A model generated the notes under the pieces. That model had not been told where the DNA came from. It did no database searches and was given only the letters and a program-made list of their open reading frames with translations. Source: Paracoccaceae bacterium (GTDB lineage Bacteria; Pseudomonadota; Alphaproteobacteria; Rhodobacterales; Rhodobacteraceae). Taken from it: a stretch of DNA of 64,000 bases. Both the position numbers and the translations under genes were made by a program. The stretch lies in NCBI GenBank assembly GCA_030697175.1, contig JAUYQR010000022.1, positions 1 through 64,000 of the forward strand. The letters are read 5' to 3'. Below, piece after piece: positions 51,925 to 59,986 of the stretch (its first letter is position 1; each line of letters starts with the position of its first letter).

Positions 51925-52334
51925 TCTACCGGCGTGTGATCCCTGTCGAGTTCAACCACTGCGATCCGGCGGGGATCATGTTCTATCCGCGCTATTTCGA
52001 GATGACCAATTCGGTCGTCGAGAACTTTTTCCGCGAGGTGGCGGGGCGGTCGTATGCGGCGATGATGGATGCCGGCGAAGGCGTGCCGACGGCGCGGCTG
52101 GAGACCGAGTTTCACGCGCCGACACGGCTGGGGGAGGTGCTGGAATGGCGGCTTCATGTGACGCGGCTGGGCGGCAGTTCGGTGGGGTTTACGGTCGAGG
52201 CCTGGTGTGGGGGCAGCCACCGGGTGACGGCGAAACTGGTGCTGGTTTGGGTCGAGGCGGGGGGGCGACCGAAACCCTGGCCCGAGGCGGTCAGGGCGCG
52301 GATAGCCGCGTTTCAGGAGGCGGATGATGCATGA
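51921..52334 (+). CDS. Acyl-CoA thioesterase, 4-hydroxybenzoyl-CoA thioesterase type
   Basis: The 137-residue hot-dog protein starts MIYRRVIPVEFNHCDPAGIMFYPRYFEMTNSVVENFFREV, with the catalytic Asp of 4HBT enzymes in the CDPAGI motif. It likely hydrolyses stalled aromatic CoA esters, releasing CoA when the pathway backs up. It is joined by overlaps to the cupin (ATGA) and RidA genes. A. evansii-type aromatic CoA pathways often encode such a relief thioesterase. Confidence 0.9.
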   Translation: MIYRRVIPVEFNHCDPAGIMFYPRYFEMTNSVVENFFREVAGRSYAAMMDAGEGVPTARLETEFHAPTRLGEVLEWRLHVTRLGGSSVGFTVEAWCGGSHRVTAKLVLVWVEAGGRPKPWPEAVRARIAAFQEADDA

Positions 52335-52731
52335 GTTCCTGCACCCCAAGGGGTGGAAGCCGGCGATCGGCTATTCCAACGGCGTCGCCGCGACCGGGCG
52401 GATGGTGTTCACCGGCGGCATGGTCGGCTGGAACGGCGACTGCGAGTTCGAGACGGATGCGTTCGTTGGGCAGGTTCGGCAGGCCCTGGCCAACATCGTG
52501 GCGGTGCTGGCTGAAGCGGGGGCGCGGCCCGAGCATATCGTGCGGCTGACGTGGTATGTGACGTCGAAGGCGGAATATCTGGCCGACCTCAAGGCGCTGG
52601 GCGCGGCCTACAAGGCGACGATCGGGCGGCACTATCCGGCGATGGCGCTGGTGCAGGTGGTGGCGCTGGTCGAGGACCGGGCCAAGGTCGAGATCGAGGC
52701 GACGGCGGTGATACCGGAGGGTGAGGCATGA
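52324..52731 (+). CDS. RidA-family enamine/imine deaminase
   Basis: The 135-residue protein matches RidA: YSNGVAATGRMVFTGGMVGWNGDCEFETDAFVGQVRQALANIVAVLAEAGARPEHIVRLTWYVTS and the terminal AMALVQVVALVEDRAKVEIEATAVIP, with the Arg that holds the substrate carboxylate replaced in part by neutral residues. RidA proteins hydrolyse enamines/imines to ketones and ammonia. The predicted ring product of the monooxygenase is an enamine, so release of the amino nitrogen is a natural role. ATGs at 52324 and 52327 are both usable after GGAGG. It overlaps both neighbours. Confidence 0.9.
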   Translation: MMHEFLHPKGWKPAIGYSNGVAATGRMVFTGGMVGWNGDCEFETDAFVGQVRQALANIVAVLAEAGARPEHIVRLTWYVTSKAEYLADLKALGAAYKATIGRHYPAMALVQVVALVEDRAKVEIEATAVIPEGEA

Positions 52732-54368
52732 AACTGGGGCCGACGAGACTTGGGCCGACGGGGCATCTCGACAGCTTTACCCGCGACCGATTGCCTGCGG
52801 CGGAGGATTGGCCGGAGATCAATACGAGCGCGTTCCCCTACCCTGAATGGATGAACGCGGCGGTAGAACTGACCGATGCGATGGTGGCCAAGGGGTTCGG
52901 CGACCATACCGCGCTGATCGGCAACGGGCGGCAGCGGACCTACAAGGAACTGGCCGACTGGACCAACCGGATCGCGCATGCGCTGGTCGAGGATTACGGG
53001 GTGAAGCCGGGGAACCGGGTGCTGATCCGGTCTGCGAACAACCCGGCGATGGTGGCGGCGTGGTTGGCGGCGACCAAGGCGGGGGCTGTGGTGGTGAACA
53101 CCATGCCGATGCTGCGGGCGGGCGAGTTGACCGCGATCATCGACAAGGCCGAGGTCAGCCACGCGCTGTGCGATACGCGGTTGATGGAAGATCTGGTGGC
53201 GGCGGCGAAGGGCTCGGCTTTTCTGAAGACAGTTGTCGGGTTTGACGGGACGGCGAACCACGATGCGGAACTGGACCGGGTGGCCCTGCGCAAATCGGTG
53301 CGGTTTCAGGGGCCGAAGGTCGGGCGGGACGATGTGGCGCTGCTGGGGTTCACCAGCGGCACGACGGGTGAGCCGAAAGCGACGATGCATTTTCACCGCG
53401 ATCTTCTGATCATCGCAGACGGCTACGCGCGGGAGGTGTTGCAGGTGGTGCCGGAGGACGTGTTCGTAGGCTCGCCTCCGTTGGCGTTTACCTTCGGGCT
53501 GGGCGGGCTGGCGGTATTTCCGCTGCGGTTCGGCGCGGCGGCGGCGTTGTTGGAACAGGCGAGCCCGCCGAACATGATTTCGATCATTCAGGAGCATAGG
53601 GCGACGGTGTGCTTTACCGCGCCGACCGCCTACCGGGTGATGCTGAAGGCGATGGAGGAAGGGGCGGACCTGTCCAGTTTGCGGGCGGCGGTGAGTGCGG
53701 GGGAAACCCTGCCCGCGCCGGTGTATGACGAGTGGATCGCCAGAACCGGCAAGCCGATGCTGGACGGGATCGGCGCGACCGAGATGCTGCACATCTTTCT
53801 GACCAACCGGTTCAGCGACCATCGGCCCGCCTGCACGGGGCGGCCCGTGGCGGGGTATGAGGCGAAGATCGTCGGCGAGGACATGAAAGAATTGCCGCGC
53901 GGCGAGGTGGGACGGCTGGCTGTGCGGGGTCCGACGGGGTGCCGGTATCTGGCAGACGACCGGCAGCGGAGATATGTGCGGGATGGCTGGAACCTGACGG
54001 GCGACAGTTTCTGGCAGGACGACGAGGGCCGCTTCCACTTTGCCGCACGGTCGGACGACATGATCATTTCGGCGGGCTACAACATCGCGGGGCCGGAGGT
54101 GGAGGCGGCACTTCTGTCGCATCCGGCGGTGCTGGAGTGCGCGGTGGTCGGGGTGAAGGACGAGGATCGCGGCCAGATCGTCGAGGCGCATGTGGTGCTG
54201 GCGGCGGGGTTTGCGGGTGACGCGCTGATGGTCAAGCTGCTGCAGGATCACGCGAAATCGGTGATTGCCCCTTACAAATATCCGCGCCGTGTGGTTTTTG
54301 TGGACGCGTTGCCGAAAACCCAGACCGGCAAGATTCAGCGGTTCAGGCTTTCCGAAGGGCGCCGTTAG
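52728..54368 (+). CDS. 2-aminobenzoate (anthranilate)-CoA ligase
   Basis: The 546-residue adenylate-forming enzyme has the P-loop LLGFTSGTTGEPKATMHFH, the GATEMLHIFLTN motif, DGWNLTGDSFWQDDEGRFHFAARSDDMI and the C-terminal lysine motif PKTQTGKIQRF. The N-terminal DRLPAAEDWPEI and FPYPEWMNAAVELTDAMV resemble 2-aminobenzoate/benzoate CoA ligases. It would activate anthranilate with ATP and CoA, the entry step to the enzyme at 46017. The ATG overlaps the RidA stop. A start a few codons later is possible because of a repeated LGPT at the N-terminus. Confidence 0.9.
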   Translation: MKLGPTRLGPTGHLDSFTRDRLPAAEDWPEINTSAFPYPEWMNAAVELTDAMVAKGFGDHTALIGNGRQRTYKELADWTNRIAHALVEDYGVKPGNRVLIRSANNPAMVAAWLAATKAGAVVVNTMPMLRAGELTAIIDKAEVSHALCDTRLMEDLVAAAKGSAFLKTVVGFDGTANHDAELDRVALRKSVRFQGPKVGRDDVALLGFTSGTTGEPKATMHFHRDLLIIADGYAREVLQVVPEDVFVGSPPLAFTFGLGGLAVFPLRFGAAAALLEQASPPNMISIIQEHRATVCFTAPTAYRVMLKAMEEGADLSSLRAAVSAGETLPAPVYDEWIARTGKPMLDGIGATEMLHIFLTNRFSDHRPACTGRPVAGYEAKIVGEDMKELPRGEVGRLAVRGPTGCRYLADDRQRRYVRDGWNLTGDSFWQDDEGRFHFAARSDDMIISAGYNIAGPEVEAALLSHPAVLECAVVGVKDEDRGQIVEAHVVLAAGFAGDALMVKLLQDHAKSVIAPYKYPRRVVFVDALPKTQTGKIQRFRLSEGRR

Positions 54369-54456
54369 CGCGACGCGGTTCGGGCGCCGGGTGCGATTAG
54401 CCCTTGCCTCGGCGGGCGAGTTGCCGCTTTGTCCCTTGGTCGGAAAAGGAAGACCC

Positions 54457-55278
54457 ATGCCTCCCCAACGCCTGCGATTGAACGATGGCCACATGATCCC
54501 GCAGATCGGGCTTGGGATCTGGCAGGTGCCGGAGGCGACAACGGCGGACACCGTCGCTGCGGCGTTGCGCATCGGGTATCGGCTGATCGACGGCGCGGCG
54601 ATATACGGCAACGAGGCAGGTCTGGGCGAAGGCGTGCGCGCCAGTGGCGTGCCGCGCGACGAGATCTTCGTGACGACGAAGGTGTGGAACAGCGAACAAG
54701 GCCATGATGCGACCTTGCGTGCGGTGGAAGCCAGCCTGAAGCGGCTGGACATGGACAGCGTGGAGTTGTGCCTGATCCACTGGCCGGTGCCGGAGCGAAA
54801 CCTTTACGTCGACACATGGCGCGCGCTGATCCGTCTGAAAGAGGAAGGGCGCGTGCGGTCGATCGGGGTTTCCAACTTCATGGGTGACCATCTGGAACGG
54901 ATCATCGGCGAGACCGGGACGGTGCCGGTGGTCAACCAGATCGAGCTGAATCCGCGTTTGCAGCAGGCGGAATTGCGCGATTTGCATGATCGGCTGGGCG
55001 TGGTGACGCAAAGCTGGACGCCCCTGGGGCAAGGCCGCAGTTTCGATGCGGCCCCGGTGCGCGAGGCGGCAGAGCGGACCGGGAAAAGCCCGGCGCAGGT
55101 GATCTTGCGCTGGCATGTGCAACTGGGGGCATCGGTGATCCCAAGGTCGACGCGGGTGGAAGGGTTGGCGGAAAACCTTGATGTCCTTGATTTCACGCTG
55201 ACCGCCGAAGAGATGGCCGCGATGGCCGCGCTGAACGAAAACCAGCGCTGCGGACCTGATCCGCTGACCTTCGCGTGA
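54457..55278 (+). CDS. Aldo/keto reductase
   Basis: The 273-residue (alpha/beta)8 enzyme carries the AKR tetrad: Asp in LIDGAAIYGNE, Tyr in the same motif, Lys in VTTKVWN and His in LIHWPVPERN. NADPH binding is indicated by VIPRSTRVEGLAENLDVLDF. Such enzymes reduce aldehydes and keto acids; 2,5-diketo-D-gluconate reductase-like annotation is common for this group. AAAGGAAG precedes the ATG at 54457. It lies 88 bases after the CoA ligase and is probably not part of the anthranilate operon. Confidence 0.9.
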   Translation: MPPQRLRLNDGHMIPQIGLGIWQVPEATTADTVAAALRIGYRLIDGAAIYGNEAGLGEGVRASGVPRDEIFVTTKVWNSEQGHDATLRAVEASLKRLDMDSVELCLIHWPVPERNLYVDTWRALIRLKEEGRVRSIGVSNFMGDHLERIIGETGTVPVVNQIELNPRLQQAELRDLHDRLGVVTQSWTPLGQGRSFDAAPVREAAERTGKSPAQVILRWHVQLGASVIPRSTRVEGLAENLDVLDFTLTAEEMAAMAALNENQRCGPDPLTFA

Positions 55279-55286
55279 GGCACGGG

Positions 55287-55940
55287 ATGGCGCTGGTTCC
55301 CGAACTTTGCCTGACAGACCCGGAGGCCGGGATTGCAATGTTGCATCGCGTGTTCGGCTTTGCTGTCCACGGCAGCACCCTGACCTTGGACTCACAGACC
55401 CTGCGGGTCCGAAAGGCCGACACGGCACTGGCGCACGGGCGTATCGACCATGTGGCCCTTGCGGTGCCGGATATCGACGCAGCCCTTGCGCGGATGCTGG
55501 CTGCGGGTGCGACCCTGGACCCTGCGGTCACGCCGGACGGTGTGGGCAGGATCGCGGAGTTCTGGGGCGAGGGCATCCGCTACGTCTATCTGCAGGGCCC
55601 CGAGGTCGCGCGGATCGAGCTTTGCCAGCGCAACGCAGGCGCTGTGACCGAGGCGGGGCATGACCACATCGGGATTCCGTGCCGCGACCTTGTGTCGACA
55701 CAGCGGTTCTTTGAAGATCAGGGTGCAAGGCTGATTGCCTCGGTCGATCTGCAGCGGGCGGGCGGCACGGTGCCGGTGCGGTTTCTGGACTATGCCGGCG
55801 CGATGATCGAGCTTTACGCCCCACCGGGTGCGGAGCCGCGCGAGCCGGGCCTGTGGTCGCGGCTGCTGGTAGGGGGGCCGGACGGGGGGCTGGACGGCGA
55901 GCGGATCGGCCCGGACGGCCTGATCCTCGCGCCGCTCTGA
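55287..55940 (+). CDS. VOC-superfamily (glyoxalase/bleomycin-resistance fold) protein
   Basis: The 217-residue protein has two vicinal-oxygen-chelate repeats: IDHVALAVPDIDAALARMLAAGA...GRIAEFWGEGIRYVYLQGPEVARIELCQR and HDHIGIPCRDLVSTQRFFEDQGARL...VPVRFLDYAGAMIELYAPPG. Metal-ligand His and Glu positions are present (HVAL, HIGI, ELYA). It may be a lactoylglutathione-lyase relative or a ring-cleavage-type enzyme; I cannot choose. The ATG at 55287 follows GAGGCACGG, nine bases after the aldo/keto reductase stop, so the two form a pair. Confidence 0.8.
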   Translation: MALVPELCLTDPEAGIAMLHRVFGFAVHGSTLTLDSQTLRVRKADTALAHGRIDHVALAVPDIDAALARMLAAGATLDPAVTPDGVGRIAEFWGEGIRYVYLQGPEVARIELCQRNAGAVTEAGHDHIGIPCRDLVSTQRFFEDQGARLIASVDLQRAGGTVPVRFLDYAGAMIELYAPPGAEPREPGLWSRLLVGGPDGGLDGERIGPDGLILAPL

Positions 55941-55985
55941 CCGCGGCGCGCTTTTCACAGACCCTGCGGCAGGCAAAGCCAGATC

Positions 55986-57065
55986 ATGCGTGAGACGCTG
56001 ACCGAGATCTACGAGGCACGAGTGGCGGCGGGGGTGTTGCAGCCCGATCCGGCACAACATGCGGTGATGGCGCGGCTGGAACCCCTGCGCGCGTGGCTGG
56101 AGGCGAACACGACGCGCAAGGTCGGTCTTTTTGCCGGGCTGTTCGCCAAGCCCCTGACGCCACCGAAGGGCATGTATCTGTGGGGCGGGGTCGGGCGCGG
56201 CAAGTCGATGCTGATGGACCTGTTCACCGAAGCGACGGTCTCGTCGCAAAAACGGCGGGTGCATTTCCATGCCTTCATGCAGGAGGTGCATCGGGGGATG
56301 CACGCGGCCCGGCAGCGGGGTGTCGAAGACCCGCTGGGGCCGGTGGCAGACCAGGTGATCCGCGAGGTTCGGCTTCTGGCGTTCGACGAGATGCAGATCA
56401 CCGACATCACCGATGCGATGATCGTGGGCCGGCTGTTTGAAAAGCTGTTCGCCGCCGGGATCGTCATTGTCACCACGTCAAACCGCCCACCGCAGGATCT
56501 GTACAAGGACGGGCTGAACCGGGGGATCTTTCTGCCGTTCATCGCCATGCTTGAGGATCGGCTGGAGGTGGTGGAACTGGAAAGCCCGACCGACTACCGC
56601 CAGCACCGGCTGGAAGGCGCGCAGGTCTATTTCCACCCGGCGCGCACGGCGGGCGACAGGATTTCCGCGATCTGGACCGATCTGACCGGGGGCGCGGGCG
56701 GCGAGCCCTTGGTGCTGACGGTGAATGGCCGGAAGGTGGAACTGGCGCGTTTTGCCAATGGCGTGGCGCGGGCAAGTTTCTGGGAGCTGTGCGCCAAACC
56801 CTTGGGTCCGGCCGATTTTCTGGCGATTGCTGCGGCAGTGCGGGTGCTGATCCTTGAGGATATCCCGCATCTGTCGGCCACCAACTACAACGAGGCGAAG
56901 CGTTTCGTGACCCTGATCGACGCGCTGTACGAGGCGAAGGTGAGGCTTGTCGCCTCGGCCGCCGATGTGCCGGAGCGACTGTATATCGAAGGCGAAGGCT
57001 CGTTCGAGTTCGAGCGCACCGCCAGCCGCCTGCGCGAGATGCAGGCGGCGGACTGGGGTGGCTAG
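55986..57065 (+). CDS. zapE: Cell division protein ZapE (AFG1-like ATPase)
   Basis: The 359-residue ATPase has Walker [18 protein letters not shown], Walker [18 protein letters not shown], the sensor ITTSNRPP, and [22 protein letters not shown], all typical of ZapE/LACE1. ZapE binds FtsZ at the constricting division ring and is also linked to membrane-protein quality control. The stop TAG shares the CTAG at 57062-57065 with the stop of the convergent alternative oxidase gene. Confidence 0.94.
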   Translation: MRETLTEIYEARVAAGVLQPDPAQHAVMARLEPLRAWLEANTTRKVGLFAGLFAKPLTPPKGMYLWGGVGRGKSMLMDLFTEATVSSQKRRVHFHAFMQEVHRGMHAARQRGVEDPLGPVADQVIREVRLLAFDEMQITDITDAMIVGRLFEKLFAAGIVIVTTSNRPPQDLYKDGLNRGIFLPFIAMLEDRLEVVELESPTDYRQHRLEGAQVYFHPARTAGDRISAIWTDLTGGAGGEPLVLTVNGRKVELARFANGVARASFWELCAKPLGPADFLAIAAAVRVLILEDIPHLSATNYNEAKRFVTLIDALYEAKVRLVASAADVPERLYIEGEGSFEFERTASRLREMQAADWGG

Positions 57066-57730
57066 TCGAGCGCGCGGCCTGCGGCGACCTGCCGCTTTGG
57101 CGCGCCTGCGGCCAGCACATCGGCAAAGCCGTGGTTCACGTCGCGGTGCTTGGCCTCATCGGCGCGCACGGCGATGATGACGTCACGCAGGCGGGCATCG
57201 GGGGCGAGGTGCCAGTAGTCGATCGCGATCCTTGGCGCAGGGACGTTCTCGACGGTGCCGTTGTCGACCTGTGCAAGGTAACCGGTGTAGCTGGCCACGG
57301 CCTCCTCCTCCAGATAGCCGACGACACGGTGTGCGGTCTTCGGGGCGAAGAGGTAGAGGAAGAAGTAGGTGTTGAAGAACACCGCCTGCCCGCCCATGAT
57401 CAGCGCCCGCTCAAACAGCGACGGCTTGGCGATGTTGATGAAGGTCATCAGGTGCATCCGCTCGTTCTCGGCCTCGTCCAGAAGCTCGCGGATCCAGCCT
57501 TCGTCCTCGCGGATGTGACGCAGGGATTTCAGGTGCTGAAGCAGGCCACCAACCATGCCAGGCACGGCGGCCACGGTTTCCAGCACGACGGCGCGGTGGC
57601 CGTAGCGTTTGGAAAAGAAGGCGTCGGCAAAGACGCGCATGAACTTGACGATGCCAAGGGCGATGCGGTCGGAAAGCCCGTCGGGGGCCTTGTGGCGATC
57701 AAGCGGGCTGGCGTGTGAAGTGTCGGACAT
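57062..57730 (-). CDS. Alternative oxidase (cyanide-insensitive ubiquinol oxidase)
   Basis: This 222-residue protein has the complete diiron set of alternative oxidases: [34 protein letters not shown] and [16 protein letters not shown], which supply four Glu and two His ligands. AOX is an interfacial inner-membrane enzyme that oxidises ubiquinol and reduces oxygen to water without proton pumping. The start at 57730 ([16 protein letters not shown]) is preferred to the in-frame 57790. It ends overlapping zapE tail-to-tail. AOX is common in plants and fungi but patchy in bacteria, mostly in alphaproteobacteria. Confidence 0.94.
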   Translation of the reverse strand: MSDTSHASPLDRHKAPDGLSDRIALGIVKFMRVFADAFFSKRYGHRAVVLETVAAVPGMVGGLLQHLKSLRHIREDEGWIRELLDEAENERMHLMTFINIAKPSLFERALIMGGQAVFFNTYFFLYLFAPKTAHRVVGYLEEEAVASYTGYLAQVDNGTVENVPAPRIAIDYWHLAPDARLRDVIIAVRADEAKHRDVNHGFADVLAAGAPKRQVAAGRALD

Positions 57731-57805
57731 GTGGTTTCCTTTCCCGTCTGAGATAGGCAAGCGGGCCGGGCCTGCAATCGGGTGCGACACTTTGCATGTG
57801 CAGCG

Positions 57806-58567
57806 TCAGGCCAGCGCCTGCCACAACAGCCGCGCCGCCATCAGCGACGAGACGACAACCAGCAGCGGCTTGATCAGCCGCGCGCCGATGCGCACCGCCA
57901 GCCGCGCGCCAAGCGCCGCCCCGGCGATCTGGGCGGCAGCCATCGCAAGACCTGTGGCCCACCACGTTGCGCCGGAAAACACGAACACCATCAGGCTGCC
58001 GAGGTTCGACGCGAAGTTGAGGAATTTGGTGTGGGCCGTGGCCTTCAGGACGCCGTAGCCCGCCAGAAGCACGAAGCCCATCATGAAGAACGATCCGGTG
58101 CCGGGGCCGAAGAACCCGTCATAGGCGGCGATCAGGGGGACAGCGGTGAAGGTGAATGTGGCGGGCCGCATCCGGGCGGCGCGGCTGTCGTCACTGAGAC
58201 CGGGCTTCAGCGCGAAGAACAGCGCGACGCCGATCAGGATGACGGGCATGGCAAGGCGCAGCACCTCGACCGGGATCAGATGCGCGACGAGCGCGCCGCA
58301 GGCACCGGCTGCTGCGCTGACCGCGGCCATGCCAAGCTGTTCGCGCGGGCGGACGTGACCGGCGCGGGCGTAGGCCAGGGTGGCAGTTGCCGAGCCGAAG
58401 GTGCCTTGCAGCTTGTTGGTGGCAAGCGCTTCGACCGGGGAGGCCCCGGCCAGAAGGAGCGCCGGCACCGTTATCAGCCCGCCCCCGCCGGCGATGCTGT
58501 CGACAAGACCGGCAATGAACGCGGCCAGGATCAGGAGGAAGGCGAGGGATGTGGCGATTTCGAACAT
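57806..58567 (-). CDS. TauE/SafE family sulfite/sulfonate-type permease
   Basis: The 253-residue integral membrane protein opens MFEIATSLAFLLILAAFIAGLVDSIAGGGGLITVPALLLAGASPVEALATNKLQGTFGS, the TauE/SafE signature, and repeats the pattern in YDGFFGPGTGSFFMMGF. About eight helices are expected. The family exports sulfite, sulfoacetate and other anions; the cargo here is unknown. The start at 58567 replaces longer in-frame options that lack similarity. It lies 75 bases upstream of the alternative oxidase gene on the same strand, so co-transcription is possible. Confidence 0.88.
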   Translation of the reverse strand: MFEIATSLAFLLILAAFIAGLVDSIAGGGGLITVPALLLAGASPVEALATNKLQGTFGSATATLAYARAGHVRPREQLGMAAVSAAAGACGALVAHLIPVEVLRLAMPVILIGVALFFALKPGLSDDSRAARMRPATFTFTAVPLIAAYDGFFGPGTGSFFMMGFVLLAGYGVLKATAHTKFLNFASNLGSLMVFVFSGATWWATGLAMAAAQIAGAALGARLAVRIGARLIKPLLVVVSSLMAARLLWQALA

Positions 58568-58690
58568 GCAGCGCTTCTCGCTGCTTCCGCAATCATCGGC
58601 AAGAGGAGGAGCCGCCTCGGGGGGCATCGAGCCCCCGCTTGGCGGCGCTGCCGGGGCGGCCATTTGTGGCCGCAGTGCCGCGGACGAGGC

Positions 58691-58730
58691 AGGACGCTCC
58701 GCGGGGAGTATTTCAGAAAAGAGCAACCTG
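58691..58730 (+). repeat. Intergenic TATTT element, copy 3
   Basis: Core CTCCGCGGGGAGTATTT followed by CAGAAAAGAGCAA, the same order as the other copies, with the GC hairpin replaced by CTCCGCGGGGAG. Confidence 0.6.
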
Positions 58731-58875
58731 CTTAACCGTTTGGCAATACCTCGAGGTCAATCTGGCCGGGCGGTACAGGGAGGAGTCCCGATGACCGCAA
58801 AAGGGCAAGTCGCCCCGGCTGCGTGGGAAACCCTCCCTTCGCCCCCGCAAAGGGGCCGTCAGCCGGGGTGCGCCT

Positions 58876-58910
58876 GCATTTGCTCTTTTCAAAAATACTC
58901 CCGCCGGAGG
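58876..58910 (-). repeat. Intergenic TATTT element, copy 4 (reverse orientation)
   Basis: On the minus strand CCTCCGGCGGGAGTATTTTT is followed by GAAAAGAGCAAATG. It lies 47 bases beyond the serB stop and could end that transcript. Confidence 0.6.
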
Positions 58911-58956
58911 CTCCGCCGCCAGCGGCAAGTGCGGCGGTGGTCAGGGGGCGCGGTGG

Positions 58957-59832
58957 TCAGGGGGCGAAGTCGTCGCGCGCGTAGCCTTGCAGGTAAAGCA
59001 GGGCCGTCAGGTCGCCGTGGTTCACCCTTATGGCACATTGGGCCTGGACGGCGGGTTTGGCATGCAGCGCAACTCCGGTGCCGGCAGCCTGCAGCATCGG
59101 GAGGTCGTTTGCGCCGTCACCGACCGCGATCACATCAGCCGCGGTGATGCCGAGCCGGGCGGAGATTTCCTGCAACGCCTGCACCTTCGCCGCCTTGCCG
59201 AGGATCGGTTCCACCACCGTTCCGGTCAAGGCACCGTCCTGCACATGCAGGGTATTCGCCCGGTTTTCGTCAAACCCGAGGCGCGCGGCCACCGCCTGGG
59301 TAAAGGCGGTGAAGCCGCCTGACACCAGCGCTGCGTGACCGCCCCGCGCCTGCATCGTGGCCACAAGCACGGGGCCACCGGGCATCAGGGTGATCCGGTC
59401 GCGAAGCACCTGGGCGATCACGCTTTCGGGCAAGCCTTTCAAAAGCCCGACCCGCTCGCGCAGGGCGGCCTCGAAATCCAGTTCGCCATTCATCGCGCGG
59501 GCGGTGATGCCGGCGACATGCGCGCCGACGCCCGCCTCGTCGGCCAACTCGTCGATGCATTCCTCGCGGATCATCGTGCTGTCCATATCGGCGAGCAAAA
59601 GCCGCTTGCGGCGCCCTTCGGCGGGCTGCATCGCAAGGTCCACCCCGATGGTTTGCAAATCCAGCCACACCTGCCAGAACGTGTCGGGCCGGGCGTCAAG
59701 CTCGAACTCCGCCGCGATGCCTGGATCAAGCCAGCGCGCCGCGCCACCACCCCAGGCATTGCGCAGGTTTTCGACCAGCGCGCGGTCGAGGATTGGTCGA
59801 TCCGGGTTGGTCAGCAGTGTGGCCACAAGCAT
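58957..59832 (-). CDS. serB: Phosphoserine phosphatase
   Basis: The 291-residue enzyme has an N-terminal regulatory-type region (residues about 1-75) and a HAD phosphatase core: LLLADMDSTMIREECIDELADEAG with the DMDST nucleophile, VSGGFTAFTQAVAARLG, and GDGANDLPMLQAAGTGVALHAKPAVQ. It hydrolyses phosphoserine to serine, the last step of serine synthesis. It is divergent from serC-serA, so the whole pathway is local. The start at 59832 (MLVATLLTNPDRPIL) is preferred to 59880. Confidence 0.95.
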   Translation of the reverse strand: MLVATLLTNPDRPILDRALVENLRNAWGGGAARWLDPGIAAEFELDARPDTFWQVWLDLQTIGVDLAMQPAEGRRKRLLLADMDSTMIREECIDELADEAGVGAHVAGITARAMNGELDFEAALRERVGLLKGLPESVIAQVLRDRITLMPGGPVLVATMQARGGHAALVSGGFTAFTQAVAARLGFDENRANTLHVQDGALTGTVVEPILGKAAKVQALQEISARLGITAADVIAVGDGANDLPMLQAAGTGVALHAKPAVQAQCAIRVNHGDLTALLYLQGYARDDFAP

Positions 59833-59948
59833 TGAAACGGTCCCATCCCAGGCTGGCCCGCGTCGCAAATGCGCGGTCAAGCGGCGCTTTACGACGAAAT
59901 TTCCGCTTGTGCCACCCCCGGCGAGCCGTTAAACGCGGCCTTGGGACA

Positions 59949-59971
59949 CCCTTCCCCAACGAAGGGCTTTT
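59949..59971 (+). terminator. Terminator-like hairpin in the serC leader (possible attenuator)
   Basis: CCCTTC, a six-base loop, GAAGGG and CTTTT stand 16 bases before the serC start, an unusual place for a terminator unless transcription is attenuated. A serC leader motif is catalogued in alphaproteobacteria; whether this is that RNA cannot be decided by eye. Confidence 0.5.
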
Positions 59972-59986
59972 AGCTGGAAGGCTACC

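Larger units (their letters stand above)
58568..58956. other. Intergenic region holding hairpins and two inverted repeat-element copies
   Basis: The 389 bases between the TauE/SafE and serB genes contain a GGGGGC/GCCCCC hairpin near 58620-58636 and two copies of the TATTT element in opposite orientation (58691-58730 and 58876-58910). A plus-strand ATG at 58791 has a good ribosome site but encodes no recognisable protein and runs into the second copy. Confidence 0.6.

Noticed and set aside
58791-58956. Plus-strand ATG at 58791 with GGAGGAG upstream
   Set aside because: Translation is low-complexity and runs through the repeat element and the serB antisense strand.
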